A stretch of 11,751 nucleotides of DNA from Synura sp. LO234KE (lineage: Eukaryota > Sar > Synurophyceae > Synurales > Mallomonadaceae): assembly GCA_015143735.1 (NCBI GenBank), contig VKHC01000473.1:1-11751 (forward strand), written 5' to 3'. Below, one piece after another: positions 1 through 7,855 of the stretch. The notes beneath the pieces are model-generated. The model was given only the letters and a program-made list of their open reading frames with translations, was not told the origin of the DNA and ran no database searches. How positions within the stretch are numbered: the stretch's first letter is position 1; every line of letters starts with the position of its first letter. The translations under genes were made by a program, and so were the position numbers.

Positions 1-1085
1 ATAGCCATTCCAATTATACCACACCAGCTAAAGCGCACCGTTAATAGCCCTCTCTGCTTATAGCACACCGGTTATAGACACTCCAATTGTAGAACACTGG
101 CGATAGCACAACGGCGATAGCGCAACGGCGATAGCACACCGACTATAGCACACCGGCTATAGTCTGCCGGTTATAGTGCATCAACTTTAGAACAACGGAT
201 GCAGCGCATCGGCTATAGCACACCGTTCATATACACTCCAATTGTAGCGCACCAACTATAAGGCGCCAGCTATAGCCACTCTGCTTATACTGGCTATAGC
301 GCACTGGATATAGCTACTTCCCTTATAGCACACCGGCGATAGCACACCGACTATAGCACACTGGTTATAGTCCGCCGATTGTAGCCTGCCGGTTATAGTG
401 CATCAACTTTAGAACAACGGATGCAGCGCACCAGCTATAGCACACCGTTTAGAGACACTGTCATTGTAGCGCACCAGCTATAAGGCGCCAGCTATAGCCA
501 CTCTGCTTGTAGACTACCGGCTATAGCGCACCGGTTATAGCTACTTCGCATATAAAACACTGGCTATAGCACACCGGCGATAGCACACCGACTATAGCAC
601 ACAGGTTATGGCCACTCTGGTTATAGCACACCGGCTATAGCGCACCGTGTGTAGCGTACCGGCTATAGTACACCGTTTGTAGCCACTCCGGCTATAGCAC
701 ACCGGATATAGCCGCTCCGGTTATAGCACACCGGTTATAGTCACTCCGGTTATAGTACACCGGTTATAATAGCCTACCGGCCACGGCAGACCGGCAATAG
801 CCACTCCGATTATAGCAAACCGGCTATAGCACACTGTTTAAAGCCACTCCGCGATTAGCCCACCGGCTATAGCGCACCGGTCATAGCCTCTACCGGCCAC
901 GGCAGACCGGCTATAGCACACCGGTCACAGCCACTCGAGTTATAGCCTACCGCTTACAGCATGGCTCTATAGGCTACCGGATATAGCGGAACTATAGCCA
1001 GCGGTATCTTAGTCTAGTGACTATGCTACGGGCTATAGTCCGGTGTACGGCTACAGCGGTTACGGCTATTGTCCGGCGTTTATCC
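1..1085. repeat. 14-15 bp minisatellite array with CTATAG and CCGG cores
   Basis: Tandem array of roughly 75 degenerate units. The commonest unit is CTATAGCACACCGG (14 bp). A 15-bp variant ends CACTCCGG, and many units start TTATAG, CGATAG or ATATAG. Each unit holds two short palindromes, CTATAG and CCGG. Units are most regular before about 780. They then become more mixed, with inserted CCACGGCAGACCGG-type units near 780 and 895. The array runs off the left edge, so its full length is unknown. The open frames inside it are by-products of the repeat and not genes. Confidence 0.93.
126..600. repeat. Higher-order repeat of about 222 bp inside the minisatellite
   Basis: A block of about 15-16 units occurs at least twice. 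The 38 bases at 171-208 recur without change at 393-430, an offset of 222 bp. The following units (the ATTGTAGCGCACCA unit, a TATAAGGCGCC unit, a GCCACTCTGCTT unit and a GCTACTTC unit) come in the same order in both copies. A CGGCGATAGCACACCGAC block appears at 126, 334 and 575. The spacings are uneven because single units have been gained or lost. Confidence 0.8.
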
Positions 1086-1320
1086 CACCGATGCTTCCCA
1101 TTTATCCGCGGAATAAATCACCATCCGCTATAGCGAGCGTACGCACTCACGATAGAGCACCGCTGAGCTATAGTGGTTCCACTATACAGTGGCGTGCGTT
1201 GGATACTATACAAAGCGCACGAGTGTTACAATAATTAGAATATTGTTATTAGTTATTCCGTCACAATAGCCAGTTACCCGTCAGAGCTAGCAGACGGGCT
1301 CCGGCCTACTACGCCATCGC
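1086..1320. other. Decayed edge of the array and short unique stretch
   Basis: CTATAG and CACTATA motifs continue irregularly to about 1215 but a regular period is lost. A small perfect inverted repeat, CCCGTC (1277-1282) with GACGGG (1293-1298) around a 10-nt loop, lies just before the next ORF. It could form a hairpin, but nothing links it to a function. No gene is seen here. Confidence 0.5.
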
Positions 1321-1324
1321 CTTC

Positions 1325-1510
1325 ATGTCTGCCATGACGTCATCGAGTCCGCCTTCAGCAGCACTCGAGTCGCAATTCCTCTCACCCCCAGAAACGGAAG
1401 CCGATACCACGAATCTAAAACTTATCGCGCACTATGATCCCCGATCGATCCGCTATTCCCCGTCGCTCAAAAATAGTGGTCCTCTGCCTCTTGATAACCT
1501 TTCTCAGTGA
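1325..1510 (+). CDS. Hypothetical 61-codon ORF, possible first exon
   Basis: An ATG-started frame of 61 residues ends at TGA. The start reads MSAMTSSSPPSAALESQFLS and the body is rich in Ser and Pro, with no signal peptide, membrane segment or domain that I recognise. A second ATG lies three codons on. It directly follows the decayed minisatellite. Upstream sequence shows no clear promoter and no canonical GT-AG intron could be placed confidently after it. It may be an unspliced first exon, a short peptide gene or chance. The Ser/Pro-rich start would suit the disordered N-terminus of a larger protein, but this is inference. Confidence 0.25.
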   Translation: MSAMTSSSPPSAALESQFLSPPETEADTTNLKLIAHYDPRSIRYSPSLKNSGPLPLDNLSQ

Positions 1511-1884
1511 CTCTGAGCCCCTCATTGCTTTCCTTTGAGTATCAATATGCCTCTGACGTTTCTCCACATCCGCTTCAACTATTTCACGGTTAATGATTGT
1601 AGACCATCTCTGGCGCTAATGAAACCCGCAACAACTTCGTAGAGGCAGTCGATTGCAATAGCAGCTTGACATGCCGTTGTGATGTTGATGTATTCAGCAC
1701 CTATAGTATACAATCATAGTTCCAATCGTGAGACAGTTCATACGTAGTGAGAAAAAGTAGGCTGCATTTATCTGCAAATCTAGGACTCAATTCATCTTCG
1801 TATTCTCACATCTCCAACTTCAGGGAAAGGGCTTCGACGAAAGTTTGATACTTGGGTTTTTGCCCACCTAAGTAGCCGCGAGCA
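1511..1884. other. Unassigned stretch
   Basis: I see no ORF of note, RNA gene or repeat here. Composition is ordinary and the sequence separates the small plus-strand ORF from the minus-strand candidate exons. Confidence 0.5.
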
Positions 1885-2246
1885 TCATACTGCTTCGTTC
1901 TCAAGCAAAAACAGCAGACTTAAATTCTGTACTTCTCCTTCCTGAGCGTTTACGGAATTTTGGAAAGAGTCATGGTGTTCCTCAGCTACCTTTTAGTTTG
2001 AATCGTTACAATGAAAAAAGTTTCACTGGATGCAAAGTGCACTTACCCTGCAGAATTCATCCCGCTCCTCCAAAGGAAAAAAGCTCATAAGACGATGAGG
2101 AAACTTGAATATTTTGAGCATTTTATCCACGTCATTTTTTTGGAACTTTGCAAAATAATTGCGATACAAGCTATTTGAGATTGTGTAGCGAAATAGTTTA
2201 TCAGAGACTATTGGTTCTTCGGTGACGAGGGTCAATTCAAGCTCTG
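1885..2246 (-). pseudogene. Candidate two-exon gene fragment with a 57-nt intron
   Basis: On the minus strand an open frame from about 2246 to 2047 encodes a K/F-rich peptide including KFQKNDVDKMLKIFKFPHRL and FFPLEERDEFCR. It runs into a consensus donor, AGG|GTAAGT, at 2047/2046. A pyrimidine-rich stretch and AG follow, ending at 1990, for a 57-nt intron. Splicing there keeps the frame (phase 0) and adds 34 residues, from VAEEHHDSFQNSV, to a TGA at 1887-1885. Another AG 4 nt further gives a much shorter tail. Upstream, TATCCAG before 2246 could be an acceptor, while the frame is closed by TAA at 2283-2281, so any earlier exon lies beyond. The copia element begins only about 65 bp away on that side, so upstream exons may have been separated by its insertion. 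I do not recognise the family, and without expression data this could be chance. Confidence 0.3.
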
Positions 2247-2260
2247 GATAAAAATTACTT

Positions 2261-2277
2261 ATAATAATAATAATAAT
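2261..2277. repeat. (TAA)n microsatellite
   Basis: About five to six uninterrupted ATA/TAA triplets lie some 35 bp outside the left LTR. Simple AT-rich slippage repeat. Confidence 0.8.
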
Positions 2278-2310
2278 ATTTTAATTGTCGCTTCATTTCC
2301 TACCATAGTA

Positions 2311-2559
2311 TGTTAGACAGTTGTAACTTCTCCTTGGTTTGCAATCGTCGTTATGAAGATCAGGAAACTCGTTAAACTAGCTGTAATCACCGAGATTACC
2401 CAAGAATCAAACATTTACCTCAAAATTCTTGATAAACTAATTATTATGAGATGTTCTCAGAAAATGCATGTATGTTCTGAAGGAGAATAAATTCAACTTC
2501 AAGCGCAACAAGAATCTTTATGTTAAATGCCATTAAAGTGTTCAATAGGAAATAGCTCA
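2311..2559 (-). repeat. Left LTR (3' LTR of the element), 249 bp
   Basis: It starts TGTTAGACAG and ends AATAGCTCA on the plus strand, the TG...CA ends expected of an LTR on either strand. It differs from the other LTR by five substitutions and one base of length. The retrotransposon purine tract should lie directly to its right but that place is taken by the 130-bp module. Confidence 0.93.
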
Positions 2560-2689
2560 ATATCGGATAATAATAAAACTAGCACGCATTGCTCCACCAA
2601 CATAATTAAGGTTCCACTAAGTGGAACCTTAGCACCGTCTTTCGCACGTTTCCGATAGCCTACAGTACACTGTACATGTAGATTTCCAA
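2560..2689 (-). repeat. 130-bp inverted module, left copy
   Basis: Its reverse complement recurs at 7625-7753 with only two substitutions and one indel (about 98% identity). It touches the inner edge of the left LTR and lies between that LTR and the RNase H stop. It has no evident terminal inverted repeats or target duplication. A reading frame crossing it on the minus strand looks like chance, because the right copy soon hits a stop in that frame. Confidence 0.9.
2607..2631. repeat. Perfect 25-nt palindrome in left module
   Basis: Arms TAAGGTTCCACT and AGTGGAACCTTA around a single central A. The arms are exact. It could extrude as a cruciform or pair in RNA. Confidence 0.95.
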
Positions 2690-2767
2690 CACACCCCAAC
2701 AAGCCAATCATTTCACACGGCGCTATTATAGCACTTCTTCCGAACCAAATCAATATAGTACCTAAAT

Positions 2768-3290
2768 CTAGCTACATTCACTCTTGGATCGCTTCGACTT
2801 CGCCGCTCGGTTCAGCTGCCTATCACGAAGCTTCTTGTAACTACAACCTTGTAACGGCTTGGTCAGCACGTAGGCCAACATCTCGTCAGTAGACAAGTAC
2901 GCGACTTCTCCGGAGTTAATCCTGTCGTGCAAGAAATACCTGATGTTGACATGTCGAGTCCATGGTGAGGTAGATTTCCCCTTCCTCGCAAGGGTAATAG
3001 CCGACTGGTTGTTCTGGTAGATCAACGCCGGTCCCACTTGATATTTCTGGTACTCCAGGAACTCCTTCTTATATATCGCAACCATGACTGCACCGGCTAA
3101 CGTAACTAGCTCGCTCTCTGCAGAGGATGTAGTGACCAGCTTCTGGTTAATTGACTCCGCGTCAACCGCTCTCTCGCCCAGGGTAGTGACGATGCCGCTA
3201 TGGACTGGCTCTTGCCATCAGCATGCACAGCAAATGAAGCGTCTGCGACGAGGATAACTTTCAACTCTTCTTGCACCTGCAATCGAGGCT
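2768..3290 (-). pseudogene. Copia RNase H domain, frameshifted
   Basis: This domain degrades the RNA strand of the RNA-DNA hybrid during reverse transcription. It starts in one frame with VADASFAVHADGKS (the Asp codon at 3243-3241), shifts frame near 3195, and continues with SSAESELVTLAGAV, LIYQNNQSAI, TRHVNIRYFLHDRI and TKPLQGCSYKKL to a stop at 2768. Two conserved acidic positions look lost. The Asp of the usual D-N-x-S-A block is Asn (3013-3011), and the Asp of the A-D-x-x-T-K block is Tyr (2872-2870). Short basic tail follows (AAKSKRSKSECS). The family call rests on motif order and is secure; catalytic loss is inferred. Confidence 0.88.
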
Positions 3291-4319
3291 TGAATTCTTT
3301 AGTCCTGTTGACATACTGTAGCGTTCTCCACAGCCTATCCCAGTCTTGTTCAGTAGATGCAGTGACCCTGGTTGCCAGCCATCCAACCACCGGTAAGAGA
3401 TCGGGCCGCACCCGCTTCGCACTGAACAACACCTTTGCAACTCTCGAACGCAGTTGATCTTTCCTCGTCAGATCCAACAAAGGTGAATCTGCATCGGTAC
3501 TGAATAAACAATCTGTAGTTGGTGAAGATGCCGTACCACTGAACTCGTATTCCTTCTTTAGGAAGTCCGATACATACTGGTCCATCGACACCATTGCCAC
3601 TCCAGCTTCAGAAAAATCAAATAACCTCCCAAGATAAGGCAATAACTCTCACGACGAACCGTTGTCTCCTTGTACAAGTTATTGATGTCCAGTATCACGC
3701 AGTTCAACACGTAGTTATTCGAACAAGTCAATAACACATCGTCGACATGAATACCTGCAGTGCACTGGTACCCGTGTCGATTCAGATTGAACACGCAGTC
3801 ATCCTTTGCATTGGCTTCAAATCCAATTGATTCAACGGAACTCTTCAAATGCCTGTACCAAAGCAAGGAACTCTGAACACATCCATAAAGTGCTTTCAAA
3901 AGTTTCACAACAATTGTACCTTTGATTTGCACGAATGGACGGTAAGATTCATCGAGTTGGCAAAGCAAATCTGAAACTTGCACTGCCGGATCTTCCATGT
4001 CTGCCTTTAAATACACACCCCCTGTATCCACAGTGGCTACAGTTCTCCGCTCCCACGCGGCAATAGCAGCTACCATCAGCACTGAGTCAGTACGCACCGC
4101 AGGTGAAGAGATGTCCGTAGGTGAAGAGATCTTGTTCGTTCCACCGACTACAAATCTGGCCTTGATCTTCTCCCGCTCGCCATCCATGGTGAGCTTTTCC
4201 TTCAGGAACAGTGAGGAATGAATGATTCTAGTGACTTCTTCCTCGAGAAGATAGCTGACATCGACAGGCTTCCATACTCCCTTGGCATCGTCTGGGACAA
4301 CTATGCTTGAATTGCCTAG
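3291..4319 (-). pseudogene. Copia reverse transcriptase domain, frameshifted
   Basis: RNA-dependent DNA polymerase of the element. The open part begins after a TGA at 4322 with DDAKGVWKPVD, then FLKEK, KARFVVGG, the first catalytic Asp in VATVDTGGVYL (4028-4026), KLLKALYGC and the catalytic pair in GIHVDDVLL (3743-3738). All three polymerase Asp residues are thus kept. Near 3650 the frame changes in the LYKETTVRRE stretch and goes on as LPYLGRLFDFSEAG, DQYVSDFLKKE, FSAKRVRPDLLPVVGWLATR into the RNase H connection. The usual Y-V-D-D reads H-V-D-D, a variant I associate with GalEa/CoDi-type copia. The domain has near-normal length and is broken by one internal shift. Confidence 0.93.
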
Positions 4320-4693
4320 TCAGTAGCTTCCTGGCTTAGCGTTTGGCGCGCTTTACGTGCTAACAGTCTGTAGGCAAAGCGATGCTTCCAACTGGAGCAA
4401 ACACTACGCAATCTGTAAGGATGTGTGACACCCCTGCAGTTGATGCATCGGTTGTCTGTATGCCGTCTTGTGGTGAAGGCTCCTGTGCTGGGTCCAGGTC
4501 CTCCAAAAGTATTCTACGGTGTCTCGTTGGGTCACGTCCCTGGCGTCTATACCTAGTTGTATATCCTCCATAGTAATGGTGTCCCCGTCTGCATCGAAGT
4601 CGAACGTTTCGTCTTCGTAGTTGGCCGCGTCTAACGATACTGTATTTGCCTCACTCGCAGTCTCCGCATATTCCTCGTCGAAGGGCTCTAGCT
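4320..4693 (-). pseudogene. Acidic linker between integrase and RT, decayed
   Basis: Between the integrase tail and the RT the minus strand encodes an acidic, low-complexity stretch: LELEPFDEEYAETASEANTV, then ETFDFDADGDTITMEDIQLG. The frame then changes at least once, giving DPAQEPSPQDGIQTTDAST, and again, giving LRSVCSSWKHRFAYRLLARK. Such linkers are the most variable part of copia Pol. It has several breaks in under 400 bp. No domain is recognised. The basic WKHRFAYR stretch next to the RT is in the place where copia polyproteins carry a basic segment. Confidence 0.7.
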
Positions 4694-5563
4694 CTAGGTT
4701 GATTGGAATCTGGATGACTTCCTCTTTAAACCATCAACAAGAACTTGACCTGGATTCTGATCGTCCGGTCCATTGACGTAAGGCTTCTCGTCGCCTACTT
4801 CGATGTCTCTATAACGAAATGTTAGAGACTGACTCGCTTTAAGACTATTGATCGGCAGGCAAACGAATTTGTCCCACATGACCCAGATAGAAACTATGGA
4901 ATTACCGACAGGTGCCAAAGCTACCCCGCCTTGGGATCTGGGTGACAAAGAGTTCTTCACTAAGTTGGGCACACGAGCCTGAACATAATCTCCGAACTCA
5001 AAGCAAACGTCCCGCTTAAAGTCGAGCTTCCTGCCAATCAACAACTCCCTAGGCGCGGCGTAGGCTAGTGCCGTCACATGCGGCATGGCGTTGATCATGA
5101 ATACAACATACGTGAGCAGCCAAAATATTCAGTTCCGAGGGAGGTTAATGCGTAATACCGATACTATTCCCCTCGCGCGTTCCTTGACAACTCGGATTTG
5201 TTGTTCCACAACAGGCTGATGTTGTTCGGGTCCGCTAGGATTGAAAGATATTCCAGATGCCATGAAATGATCTACCAAAGCTGCAACGCCTCCTTCGCCG
5301 TCGCTGTAAATAGATTCAACCCTGAATCCAAATGAAGTGATAGTCGGCAATTAAGTCTCCAGCCCCTCGCTGATGACAGTCTCGTGACGCTTGGTCTTAA
5401 GATTGTACACTTGTATCAATTTCAAAGGCATAGTCACTGAGATCAGAAATGGATCACCGTGAATGAACATGATGTCGACGTACATCTGTTGGGTTGCACG
5501 GACAGTTATCGACGACGGATCCATCAGTAATTCAGATTGATCCTTGCACTAAGTCCATAGATG
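4694..5563 (-). pseudogene. Copia integrase (rve core and C-terminal part), broken by stops
   Basis: Integrase joins the cDNA ends to the target. In a single frame I read YVDIMFIHGDPFLISVT, with the first Asp at 5476-5474. SIYSDGEGG follows, with the second Asp at 5302-5300. The Glu of QPVVEQQIRVVKER is at 5206-5204, so the D-D-E triad survives, with 31 residues between the last two. After that come INAMPHVTALAYAAPREL and LIGRKLDFKRDVCFEFGDYV, typical of the region behind the core in this lineage. Stops at 5551, 5353 and 5131 cut it up, and TAG at 4696 ends it. The N-terminal zinc-binding residues are not visible. Confidence 0.9.
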
Positions 5564-6042
5564 TTACGGGCTATTGATATCTCGTGATGTAACGGGGCAG
5601 TTGACAATTCTACCCTTGTTGACAAGGTTACATGCGTCTTGTACCGACGGATATCCTAGCCGACGCAGATACTCCTTGGCCTCCTCAGCTTTGGTAATTT
5701 CCCGCTGCGAATATAAAGTCACGTTGTTCTTCACCGTCGAGGCCATGCTGTAGCCACCGGCTCCATCAACACGATTCGCGTCATTCACCCCCAAATAGCA
5801 ATTCAAACCATTGCGAGGCGTGAATACAAATTCGTGTCCCTCTGTCGTAACGACAGTGACAGTATTCTCTGCTTGATCCAAAACAATGCTGTGGAAGGTC
5901 TTCGCCACTTCAAACCATGACAACAACAAAAAACATTGGAACAGCACAGCACGTTCTTAAAAGGTCCCCAGTCACCGACATGGGTAACGCAAATCTCCTC
6001 TCCGCGCACAGTTCCTTAAATACACAGACTAGTGTCGCCATT
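5564..6042 (-). pseudogene. Copia protease C-terminal part and GAG-pre-integrase domain
   Basis: The aspartic protease would cut the Gag-Pol polyprotein. Only the later part is clear: GEEICVTHVGDWGPFKNV in one frame, then after a shift near 5900 FEVAKTFHSIVLDQAENTV and FVFTPRNGLNCYLGV. The pre-integrase part follows: SQREITKAEEAKEYLRRLGY, PSVQDACNLVNKG, PVTSRDI. The usual H-R-x-G-H-P-S reads R-R-L-G-Y-P-S, so both His are missing. A TAA at 6018-6016 and a TAA at 5566-5564 interrupt the frame. The catalytic D-x-G-A motif is not intact (see the finding at 6045). Confidence 0.8.
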
Positions 6043-7016
6043 CTAGTTGATAGGCCTAAGGTTCGTCATCAACTCTCCGCCTGATTTCTTGCGATAAATA
6101 CTCGCCTTCTTGGAATTATTGTTGGTTGCCTTTGTAACGAATGCGTTAGCTACCAGCTCGCTATTCCCGGCAACTGTGGTTGATCCATCGATACGGATGT
6201 AACTGGATGCCAGTCGGTAAGCTGCTGTGACATTAGCTGAAGGTTCCACCCTCCCTTGGCGGATTCATCAGATCGCGTTTCCATTCGTTATTGTTACCAT
6301 TGAGCGATTCAACAAAATGAGATACTCGAGCTCCTTCCGCTGAAATATTTGGATGTTCGATGGCTTCCAGAGCTTCCACTGCCAACTCAAAACGCTTCTT
6401 GTAGTGCCCAAGAGACTCGTACTGACCTTGGTGAACCCTGTTGTACGCGTTTAAAGCATTGCTATGGTCCAAGAACTCGATTCCAGTTTGCAATAGCAGA
6501 TGAGTCTCGCGGATGAGATTCCAAAGTACGGAATGGAGCCATACCCATTCCTACGACATCCCATTGAGTGTGTTGTTTCAGCTTCTCAATTAACGATCGT
6601 GAAAGTTGACCCCAGATAACAACCAACATCGATGTATCTGTCTCCTCCCGCCGGAGCATGAGGTCCGATCTGTGTTTCAACTGGTGGTCGTTGACATTCC
6701 ATAACGACACGATGTTGCGGCTGTTCTTATCATATGGTTGATCTGGTGGCTCCACCTCCGGAACAAACCAACGCTCCCCAGCCTCGATGAAAGTTCCACA
6801 ATCACTGTACTTGGAGATGAGATAAGTACTGAGCTTCTCCTTGACCTAGTTCAAGTTGTTGAGTTTACCCTCGCGGTAATATAACATTGGAATTGCTTCC
6901 ACAAGTCCAACTTCCTTAGCCTGTGGAGCTTTCTTGTCGCCCTCCTGGTCTTTCTTCCCAGCTGTGATTTTAGATTGCGCCTTTGGAAAGTAGTTCCTCT
7001 TTGCCATCGGCTCCAT
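6043..7016 (-). pseudogene. Copia gag remnant
   Basis: Gag is the capsid-like protein that packages the element's RNA. The first ATG inside the right LTR is at 7016 (MEPMAKRNYFPKAQ). The frame stops at TAG 6848-6846 and continues as VKEKLSTYLISKYSDCG, then VVIWGQLSRSLIEKLKQHTQ. A shift near 6510 leads to LIRETHLLLQTGIEFLD and YESLGHYKKRFELAVEALEA, and another near 6245 to TAAYRLASSYIRIDG. TAG at 6045 ends it. The W-G-Q-L-S and R-E-T-H wording fits GalEa/CoDi-type Gag. No C-x2-C-x4-H-x4-C zinc knuckle is present; a KKSGGE stretch sits about where one would be expected but has no Cys or His. Confidence 0.85.
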
Positions 7017-7031
7017 TTGATAATAATCAAT

Positions 7032-7279
7032 TGTTAGAAAGTTGTAACTTCTCCTTGGTTTGCAATCGTCGTTCTGAAGATCAGGAAACTCGTTAAACTA
7101 GCTGCAATCACCGAGATTACCCAAGAATCAAACATTACCTCAAAATTCTTGATGAACTAATTATTATGAGATGTTCTCAGAAAATGCATGTATGTTCTGA
7201 AGGAGAATAAATTCAACTTCAAGCGCAACAAGAATCTTTATGTTAAATACCATTAAAGTGTTCAATAGGAAATAGCTCA
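7032..7279 (-). repeat. Right LTR (5' LTR of the element), 248 bp
   Basis: It starts TGTTAGAAAG and ends AATAGCTCA on the plus strand. As the 5' LTR it should carry the promoter. On the minus strand a TATTTAA motif (plus 7243-7249) is a possible TATA element, but the assignment is weak. Just inside it the minus strand reads ATTGATTATTATC before the gag ATG, with no convincing tRNA-complementary primer site. Confidence 0.93.
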
Positions 7280-7624
7280 AACAATGCCCAAAATCTCGTT
7301 TGCCTTAATCTAGGAGTAACTTCAAGACTATCCGATCGCGACATTGGCGTCCACGAAAAATGGGCCGAGAAGCTTAAAAATGGTTCTCATTACTCAAGTT
7401 TATTTTTAAAATTGGTGAAGTACTAGCATGGTTCTAATCTATTACATTTCATTAGGTGCTATCAAATTTGCGGGCCAAGAATGTATTGCTATGTAAAGTA
7501 CTTTGCCGGATATATAGAAGGGTTTTACATTCCAAATGACGAGATTGAGTAATTGTCCATGGTGGTGTACTTTTGGCACGCCCAAGAACTAACAGCAAGA
7601 ACGATTTCTGGTTACAATATTATA
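7280..7624. other. Unassigned stretch between right LTR and inverted module
   Basis: AT-rich sequence with short open frames on both strands (up to about 48 codons, for example minus 7597-7451 without ATG). None has a recognisable motif, and they overlap each other on opposite strands. Nothing here matches the left flank of the element. Confidence 0.5.
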
Positions 7625-7753
7625 TTGGAAATCTACATGTACAGTGTACTGTAGGCTATCGGAAACGTGCGAAAGACGGTGCTAAGGTTCCACTTAGTGG
7701 AACCTTAATTACGTTGGTGGAGCACGCGTGCTAGTTTTATTATTATCCGATAT
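7625..7753 (+). repeat. 129-bp inverted module, right copy
   Basis: Opposite orientation to the left copy, 345 bp outside the right LTR, so the pair brackets almost the whole retrotransposon. Left- and right-hand sequences outside the module are unrelated between copies. This points to a separate repeat family, or to a fragment of a related element's 3' region, rather than to one large duplication. Confidence 0.9.
7683..7707. repeat. Perfect 25-nt palindrome in right module
   Basis: The same 12-bp arms as in the left module around a central T. Both copies are undamaged although the surrounding module has changes. About 25 bp to the left lies a second, smaller inverted motif, TACAGT-GT-ACTGTA. 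Confidence 0.95.
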
Positions 7754-7855
7754 CCTTGCTTTTTGCTGTAGCCCTGGATGATTGAAGCCTATTAAAAGCT
7801 AGATTAAGAATGTTCCACCTTAAATATACGTACTATTGCAACACACTTCAATATG

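Larger units (their letters stand above)
2311..7279 (-). mobile_element. Degenerate Ty1/copia LTR retrotransposon, GalEa/CoDi-like
   Basis: A 4969-bp element read right to left: 5' LTR, gag, protease, integrase, reverse transcriptase, RNase H, 3' LTR. Integrase before RT is the order that defines Ty1/copia. Remnants spread over at least three frames are joined by homology alone. I count in-frame stops at 6848, 6045, 6018, 5566, 5551, 5353, 5131 and 4696, and frameshifts near 6510, 6245, 5900, in the 4690-4320 linker, near 3650 and near 3195 (the linker probably more than one). It therefore cannot encode working proteins. No matching target-site duplication is visible: TAGTA lies left of the left LTR and AACAA right of the right LTR. 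A clear primer-binding site next to the right LTR and a purine tract next to the left LTR were also not found. Lineage is inferred from motif wording, not from a tree. Confidence 0.95.

Noticed and set aside
1-1085. CRISPR array
   Set aside because: Units are 14-15 bp, contiguous and degenerate with no unique spacers, and the surroundings are eukaryotic.
1043-1234. Tyr- and Pro-rich 63-codon ORF
   Set aside because: Lies in the decayed minisatellite and its first residues are the translated repeat unit.
2523-2753. Minus-strand ORF covering the left inverted module
   Set aside because: It runs through the module into the LTR. The right module copy soon hits a stop in the same frame, so coding is not conserved.
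3200-3457. Plus-strand ORF of 85 codons
   Set aside because: Antisense shadow of the RT/RNase H remnant. The same holds for 3997-4221 and 4382-4573.
7014-7031. tRNA primer-binding site beside the right LTR
   Set aside because: The only TGG-started candidate lies more than 10 bp from the LTR and overlaps the gag start. No tRNA match could be supported.
7451-7597. Minus-strand open frame as a missing upstream exon for the 2246-1885 candidate gene
   Set aside because: No ATG, no convincing donor, and opposite-strand frames in the same place are equally open.
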